Assembly: GCA_024277695.1 (NCBI GenBank)
Contig: JAJRUR010000092.1
Coordinates: forward strand, 1 to 10,120
Source: Bacteroidota bacterium
Lineage (GTDB): Bacteria; Bacteroidota; Bacteroidia; Chitinophagales; Saprospiraceae
Reading direction: 5' to 3'
Length of the DNA stretch: 10,120 bases
Shown here: positions 6,603 through 10,120 of the stretch, piece after piece
Layout of the letters: every line of letters begins with the position of its first letter
Position numbering within the stretch: the first letter of the stretch is position 1
Notes under the pieces: model-generated
Told to the model about the DNA's origin: nothing
The model's input: only the letters and a program-made list of their open reading frames with translations
Databases searched by the model: none
Translations under genes and position numbers: made by a program

Positions 6603-7165
6603 TCCGGATAATCTCTCTTCAACCAAGTAAGATGCTCATAAGCCTCCCGCGCCAATAAGCCCTGAATTATGTCATCGTGTGCGATGAAGGGAAACCTCTC
6701 AGTAGTCAAATATTTACGAAAAAATTCTTCTTTATCTAGAATAACCAAAGAGTCCAAAAATTGATTCTTCCTAATAACATCCATGACGAACCGAGGGTCG
6801 GGGTTTTCCATAAAGTCCAAATAATCTGCATACCATTTTTCAGCACTATCTATGATATGCAATAAGATCGTTTGGAGATCATCCGTCTGCTCTAAAATTT
6901 CTAGAGTAGCATCCCTTAATTTTGGAAAGAAAAAATACTTATTAAACATATTCAGGCGGAACTCTTCGTTAAATATTTCTTGCAACTCAAAAAAAAGCCA
7001 ACTCAATTGATGAGCATTCGGTGTGATCACCTGAATAGATTGCTTTACATGCTGTCTTTTGCGCTTATCTATAATCAGCCCGACATCGGCAAATATTTTA
7101 TGCGCATCAGGGTATTGAGCTCGCTTGACTTTGAGTTTTAGTGCTTCGAGTTGTTTCTTATCCAT
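6581..7165 (-). CDS. Conserved-looking hypothetical protein, 194 aa
   Basis: I do not recognise this protein. It has an ATG start at 7165, no signal peptide and no membrane helix, so it is probably cytoplasmic. The sequence is rich in Leu, Phe, Lys, Asp and Glu and looks mostly helical. It begins with a basic segment (MDKKQLEALKLKVKRAQ), has a charged middle (EEFRLNMFNKYFFFPKLRD) and ends in an aromatic, basic tail (LKRDYPEWKKHNL). No catalytic motif, zinc-binding cysteine pattern or nucleotide-binding loop is visible. It lies 47 bp after manC, and its 3' end overlaps the glycosyltransferase start, so it is very likely a real, co-transcribed gene. A role linked to nucleotide sugars or the glycosyltransferase is only a guess from position. 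Confidence 0.82.
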   Translation of the reverse strand: MDKKQLEALKLKVKRAQYPDAHKIFADVGLIIDKRKRQHVKQSIQVITPNAHQLSWLFFELQEIFNEEFRLNMFNKYFFFPKLRDATLEILEQTDDLQTILLHIIDSAEKWYADYLDFMENPDPRFVMDVIRKNQFLDSLVILDKEEFFRKYLTTERFPFIAHDDIIQGLLAREAYEHLTWLKRDYPEWKKHNL

Positions 7166-7212
7166 AAATAGTATTCAATTTTGATTATTATAATTCTTTT
7201 TATCTAATGACA

Positions 7213-8298
7213 TCAGACATAATCATCACCGAATTGTTTTGCCACCTCATTTCTTATTTGTTTGATTTCTTGCTCACTGTCCATCGGGTAGATTAGGATC
7301 GCTTTTTCGCTCTCGACGATACAATAATTATCCAGACCTTTTACGATAATGGCTTTGCCGGAAGTGGACCGAATAAGACAGTTATTCGTTTCTCGCAAGA
7401 GATATTTGTCGGCTTGGATGACATTCGTTTGGTCAGCTGCTTTGAGGTATCCATACAGGGCCCTCCAATTACCAATATCCGACCAACCAAAATCACCCGG
7501 GATAGTATAAACGTCCGAGGCTCGCTCCATGATCATATAGTCCACCGAAATACTTTCGAGTTTTGGATAGTTGATCCTCAGATCACTCGACGAAATAGTC
7601 CCCGAGTCATCGATATAGATGTTTTTTAAAATCGCATACATCTCCGGGCCTAATTTTTTGAACAAGTCAATAAAATATGCTGCTTTCCACATAAAAATAC
7701 CACTATTCCACAAATAATCTCCCGATAGGAGATATTGCTCGGCTACGGATTTTTGCGGTTTTTCTTTGAAGCTAACTACCTCATAAGGTGATGTGTCTGC
7801 CTTTAGATAGTGGATATAACCATAACCTGTATGGGGCTCAGTAGCTTGGATACCCAAGGTAACTATGCCGTCGTGCGCATCTAAAAATTCTACTCCCTGA
7901 CGCAAGCGATCTACAAAGCGATCTACTAACTCTATAGTATGATCTGCAGGAGTAAATATAAGCGTAGCCTCAGGATCTAAGCGATGAGCAACCAAGGTGC
8001 CCAGCAATGTAGCCGGAGCAGTATTGCGCATACATGGCTCAGCGATAATCTGATGAGGAGCTAACTCCGGCAAATGTTCGGCAGTAAGCTCTACATAAGC
8101 CTCACTCGTAATAACAAAAATATGGCTAGCCGGCACCAACTTACGAAAACGATCGTAGGTGGACTGAATCAAAGAGCGGTCTTTGTCTATCAACCTATGA
8201 AATTGTTTGGGGTGACCCGAATGGCTCGCAGGCCAAAACCTAGAGCCTATACCACCTGCCATAATATATATGTATGTAGAATTTTTTTTCTTGTTCAT
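7213..8298 (-). CDS. manC: Mannose-1-phosphate guanylyltransferase
   Basis: This 361-residue cytoplasmic enzyme should make GDP-mannose from mannose-1-phosphate and GTP. The nucleotidyltransferase signature runs from GGIGSRFWP (15-23) to PKQF (30-33). Other family landmarks are EPCMRNTAPA (87-96), PADH (117-120), PHTGYGYI (155-162), FKEKP (177-181), WNSGIFMW (197-204), SVDYMIME (251-258) and DFGWSDIGNW (269-278). It lacks the C-terminal phosphomannose isomerase domain of the roughly 470-residue bifunctional enzymes, so it is the short monofunctional form common in Bacteroidota. The ATG at 8298 leaves a short tail before the signature. It is the first gene of the leftward cluster. The product supplies mannose or, through GDP-mannose derivatives, fucose-type sugars for surface glycans. 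A related GDP-sugar specificity cannot be ruled out. Confidence 0.95.
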   Translation of the reverse strand: MNKKKNSTYIYIMAGGIGSRFWPASHSGHPKQFHRLIDKDRSLIQSTYDRFRKLVPASHIFVITSEAYVELTAEHLPELAPHQIIAEPCMRNTAPATLLGTLVAHRLDPEATLIFTPADHTIELVDRFVDRLRQGVEFLDAHDGIVTLGIQATEPHTGYGYIHYLKADTSPYEVVSFKEKPQKSVAEQYLLSGDYLWNSGIFMWKAAYFIDLFKKLGPEMYAILKNIYIDDSGTISSSDLRINYPKLESISVDYMIMERASDVYTIPGDFGWSDIGNWRALYGYLKAADQTNVIQADKYLLRETNNCLIRSTSGKAIIVKGLDNYCIVESEKAILIYPMDSEQEIKQIRNEVAKQFGDDYV

Positions 8299-8341
8299 AT
8301 TTTTTACACGCTTCTTGGATCCACTTGGTTTTAAAAAACGT

Positions 8342-8349
8342 CAAAGCTA
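8342..8349 (-). promoter_or_regulatory. Candidate -7 element for the manC cluster
   Basis: On the minus strand this reads TAGCTTTG, which fits TAnnTTTG. It lies 43 bases upstream of the manC ATG. I see no TTG at the expected distance upstream on the minus strand, so only half of the promoter is supported. Confidence 0.35.
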
Positions 8350-8482
8350 AGTAATAGTTTTTGGATGGAGCATGTCCGATACACATTAAATCCCCAAGGA
8401 TATCCATCCCGAACATCTTGTAAAATATTTCTCGGAAGTGTCTCTACATCTCTACAAACAAGCAAAACCGCAAAACAATTCC

Positions 8483-8517
8483 TTTTTGCTCTTCTCAGCG
8501 CTAAATTCCTATATTTG
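8483..8517 (+). promoter_or_regulatory. Bacteroidota-type promoter for the DUF4105 gene
   Basis: TTTTTG (8483-8488) matches the -33 element and TATATTTG (8510-8517) matches TAnnTTTG, with 21 bases between them, within the usual spacing. Transcription would begin near 8524, about 20 bases before the ATG at 8546. This is the best-formed promoter in the window. The ATG is preceded by AAAAG and not by a strong Shine-Dalgarno sequence. Confidence 0.7.
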
Positions 8518-8545
8518 TGAAAAAAAATTCTACTTATTTGAAAAG

Positions 8546-9721
8546 ATGAAAGTACAGAATCTTTTAGTGCTGCTATTGATCTGGAGTCTATCGAGTTTTG
8601 TGACCGCACAGCGTGATGTATCTCGGATAGAGATTTCTTTGCTCAGCTGTGGACCCGGAGATGACATGTATTCTATTTTTGGGCATAGCGCCCTACGTGT
8701 ACGCAATCGTGCCACCGGACAGGATCTGGTGTACAATTGGGGCTTATTTGATTTTGATGATCCCGGATTTTATACCAATTTTTTGATGGGAAAGCTCAAC
8801 TACAAACTCGGTGTGCAGAGATTTGACAGCTTTATCCGATCTTACGAACGCCAAAAGCGTACGGTTGTCGAGCAGGAAATACAGATTTGGGACGATCAGA
8901 AAAGTCGATTGTTGGACTTACTGGATGAGAACTATAAACCCCAAAATCGTTACTATTTGTATGATTTCTTTTTTGATAATTGCTCTACACGCATCCGCGA
9001 TCTGTTGGTAGATCGTATCGGACTAAAAATGCTGACCAGAGGGGTTACTCCGGCAAAAAGTTTTAGAGACGGCTTACATGCCTTCAATGATCGGATGCCT
9101 TGGGCACAGTTTGGAATGGACCTGCTCGTAGGTGCCCGTGCCGATCAAAGGATGTCTGAACAAAATCAAATGTTTTTGCCGCAGTATCTTCAAGAAAACT
9201 TGACTAGATATATCATTCGAAAAAAAAGATCCACCCATCGGCTGCTCGGATCTAAAAACACACATCTCAATTTTGATGACTTACGTCAAGGCAAAGCACT
9301 ACCTTGGCCACTAATCATCTTTAGTTTATTATTTTTCAGCATATTAGCGATACAACTTTTTGTCCGATCCAAGGAGCTGCACCGCCGGATGGATATCGTA
9401 CTATTTTCTATTTTGGGCTTAGTCGGTCTCCTATTGAGTTTTATGTGGTGGGGCACAGATCATTATTCGACCAAAAATAATTATAATCTCCTGTGGGCAA
9501 ATCCCCTGTACCTGCTTCTGATATATCCTCTCATCCGTAAGTACCATCTTCGATGGGTCTATATATTCATTTTGATCAGTACCGTACTATTGATTGTAGG
9601 CTGGAAATGGTTGCCCCAAGATCTCCACGTAGCCAGCTTACCGATTATCGGTATCGTAGCCTTGCGCGCCTTGTACAATATCAAACACTCCAAAAGTAGG
9701 ATACGAATGGGACAAAACTGA
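8546..9721 (+). CDS. DUF4105 (Lnb N-terminal-like) membrane protein
   Basis: This 391-residue protein begins with a signal peptide (hydrophobic 5-20, likely cleaved after TAQ or nearby). A periplasmic DUF4105 / Lnb N-terminal domain follows (about 27-230) with LLSCGPGDDMYSIFGHSALRV (32-52), YNWGLFDF (63-70), YDFFFDNCSTRIRD (139-152) and a DGL motif (175-177). His47 and Cys146 are conserved-looking residues that could form a cysteine-hydrolase-like site, but activity is not established. The C-terminal half has about five membrane helices (254-273, 283-302, 316-331, 336-353, 362-378), and the loop GTDHYSTKNNYNLLWANPL (303-321) is typical of Bacteroidota members. The ATG at 8546 is chosen because it starts the signal peptide and follows a strong promoter; the frame upstream to 8438 has no signal-like sequence. 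It is probably transcribed alone and converges on the MscS-like gene 30 bp away. Its cellular role is unknown. Confidence 0.9.
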   Translation: MKVQNLLVLLLIWSLSSFVTAQRDVSRIEISLLSCGPGDDMYSIFGHSALRVRNRATGQDLVYNWGLFDFDDPGFYTNFLMGKLNYKLGVQRFDSFIRSYERQKRTVVEQEIQIWDDQKSRLLDLLDENYKPQNRYYLYDFFFDNCSTRIRDLLVDRIGLKMLTRGVTPAKSFRDGLHAFNDRMPWAQFGMDLLVGARADQRMSEQNQMFLPQYLQENLTRYIIRKKRSTHRLLGSKNTHLNFDDLRQGKALPWPLIIFSLLFFSILAIQLFVRSKELHRRMDIVLFSILGLVGLLLSFMWWGTDHYSTKNNYNLLWANPLYLLLIYPLIRKYHLRWVYIFILISTVLLIVGWKWLPQDLHVASLPIIGIVALRALYNIKHSKSRIRMGQN

Positions 9722-9751
9722 TACGAACCAATCGCTCTCTACTGTATGTAT

Positions 9752-10120
9752 CTACCCCGCCGGATCAGAGTCCCTTCGGTAATCTTCTTGTATTATCTTT
9801 CGTGTAGGATAAGCAAATGATACGGACTCACTTTCGGCCAATTTTAGGATCTGCATCAGAATTTGCTCTTTGACGCGAAGTTCGTCTGCCCAACCGGGTA
9901 CATCGAGGTAGCATCTAAAAAAGATATTGAGCGAAGACTCTCCAAGACTATTCAGATGTACATAATAGTCTTGATTTTTTGTAGCCGGATGTGCACGGAT
10001 GATACCCTTGAGCCCTTCGACAAATCTGCTTATCTGTTCGTGCGTGGTATCGTATTCGATCGTCAGCGTTTCTGACATCAGGCGTACTGCACGTACACCT
10101 TTATTGACGATCGAAGCACC
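9752..10120 (-). CDS. MscS-family mechanosensitive channel, C-terminal part (cut by right edge)
   Basis: Only the last 122 codons are in the window. The frame stays open from the methionine codon at 10078 to the edge, and its first visible residues, SIVNKGVRAVRLMSETLTIEYDTT, resemble the end of the MscS beta domain (a typical member has IVNxSVxN...RR...). The rest, with HEQISRFVEGLKGIIRAHPA and a strand-rich segment ending in YPTRKI, fits the alpha/beta C-terminal cytoplasmic domain that forms the vestibule. The pore helices and the true start lie beyond the edge, so the methionine at 10078 is internal. The protein is an inner-membrane channel released by hypo-osmotic stress in characterised family members. 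The short tail ends SDPAG. Family assignment from the C-terminus alone is good but not certain. Confidence 0.8.
   Translation of the reverse strand, partial: GASIVNKGVRAVRLMSETLTIEYDTTHEQISRFVEGLKGIIRAHPATKNQDYYVHLNSLGESSLNIFFRCYLDVPGWADELRVKEQILMQILKLAESESVSFAYPTRKIIQEDYRRDSDPAG

Noticed and set aside
8363..8409. GGATGG / CCATCC inverted repeat in the manC-DUF4105 gap as an operator or riboswitch
   Set aside because: Only six base pairs across a loop of about 35 nt. This is expected by chance, and no riboswitch signature is present.
8438..8545. Upstream extension of the DUF4105 frame
   Set aside because: It would place 36 residues before a normal signal peptide and would include the promoter itself (8483-8517).

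Overview
The window looks like a chromosomal segment from a Bacteroidota bacterium, possibly a Saprospiria-like lineage; the lineage is inference. The support is a periplasmic beta-propeller sensor kinase of LytS type paired with a LytTR response regulator, a DUF4105 (Lnb N-terminal-like) membrane protein, promoter motifs of the Bacteroidota form TAnnTTTG, and the absence of clear Shine-Dalgarno sequences. Seven coding regions are supported: six complete and one cut by the right edge.

Layout. Bases 1-290 hold no convincing gene, only a promoter-like motif just before the first CDS. Bases 291-4164 (+) encode a two-component pair whose reading frames overlap by 32 nt. Bases 4165-4842 are a long non-coding stretch between convergent genes. 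It carries an inverted-repeat pair about 560 bp apart, 17 of 18 bases identical, which could be the ends of a small or decayed mobile element. Nested inside are three copies of a 20-bp GC-rich palindromic repeat, two of which look like intrinsic terminators on the minus strand. Bases 4843-8298 (-) form a tight cluster transcribed manC-like -> unknown 194-aa gene -> membrane glycosyltransferase 2 -> rsmG. A 247-bp divergent intergenic region follows, then a DUF4105 membrane protein on + (8546-9721) with a well-formed Bacteroidota promoter. The right edge holds the C-terminal part of an MscS-type mechanosensitive channel on - (9752 to beyond the edge).

How they fit together. The sensor and regulator should form one signalling unit: periplasmic ligand sensing, phosphotransfer, then LytTR-DNA binding. 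ManC makes GDP-mannose, a nucleotide-sugar donor, and the GT2 protein in the same cluster could use such a donor at the membrane, but no direct substrate link is visible. RsmG is a ribosome-modification enzyme that shares the transcription unit without an obvious functional link. The window is mostly housekeeping. The least explained parts are the repeat-rich 4165-4842 stretch and the unknown gene at 6581-7165; no clear new defence system or biosynthetic system is visible.
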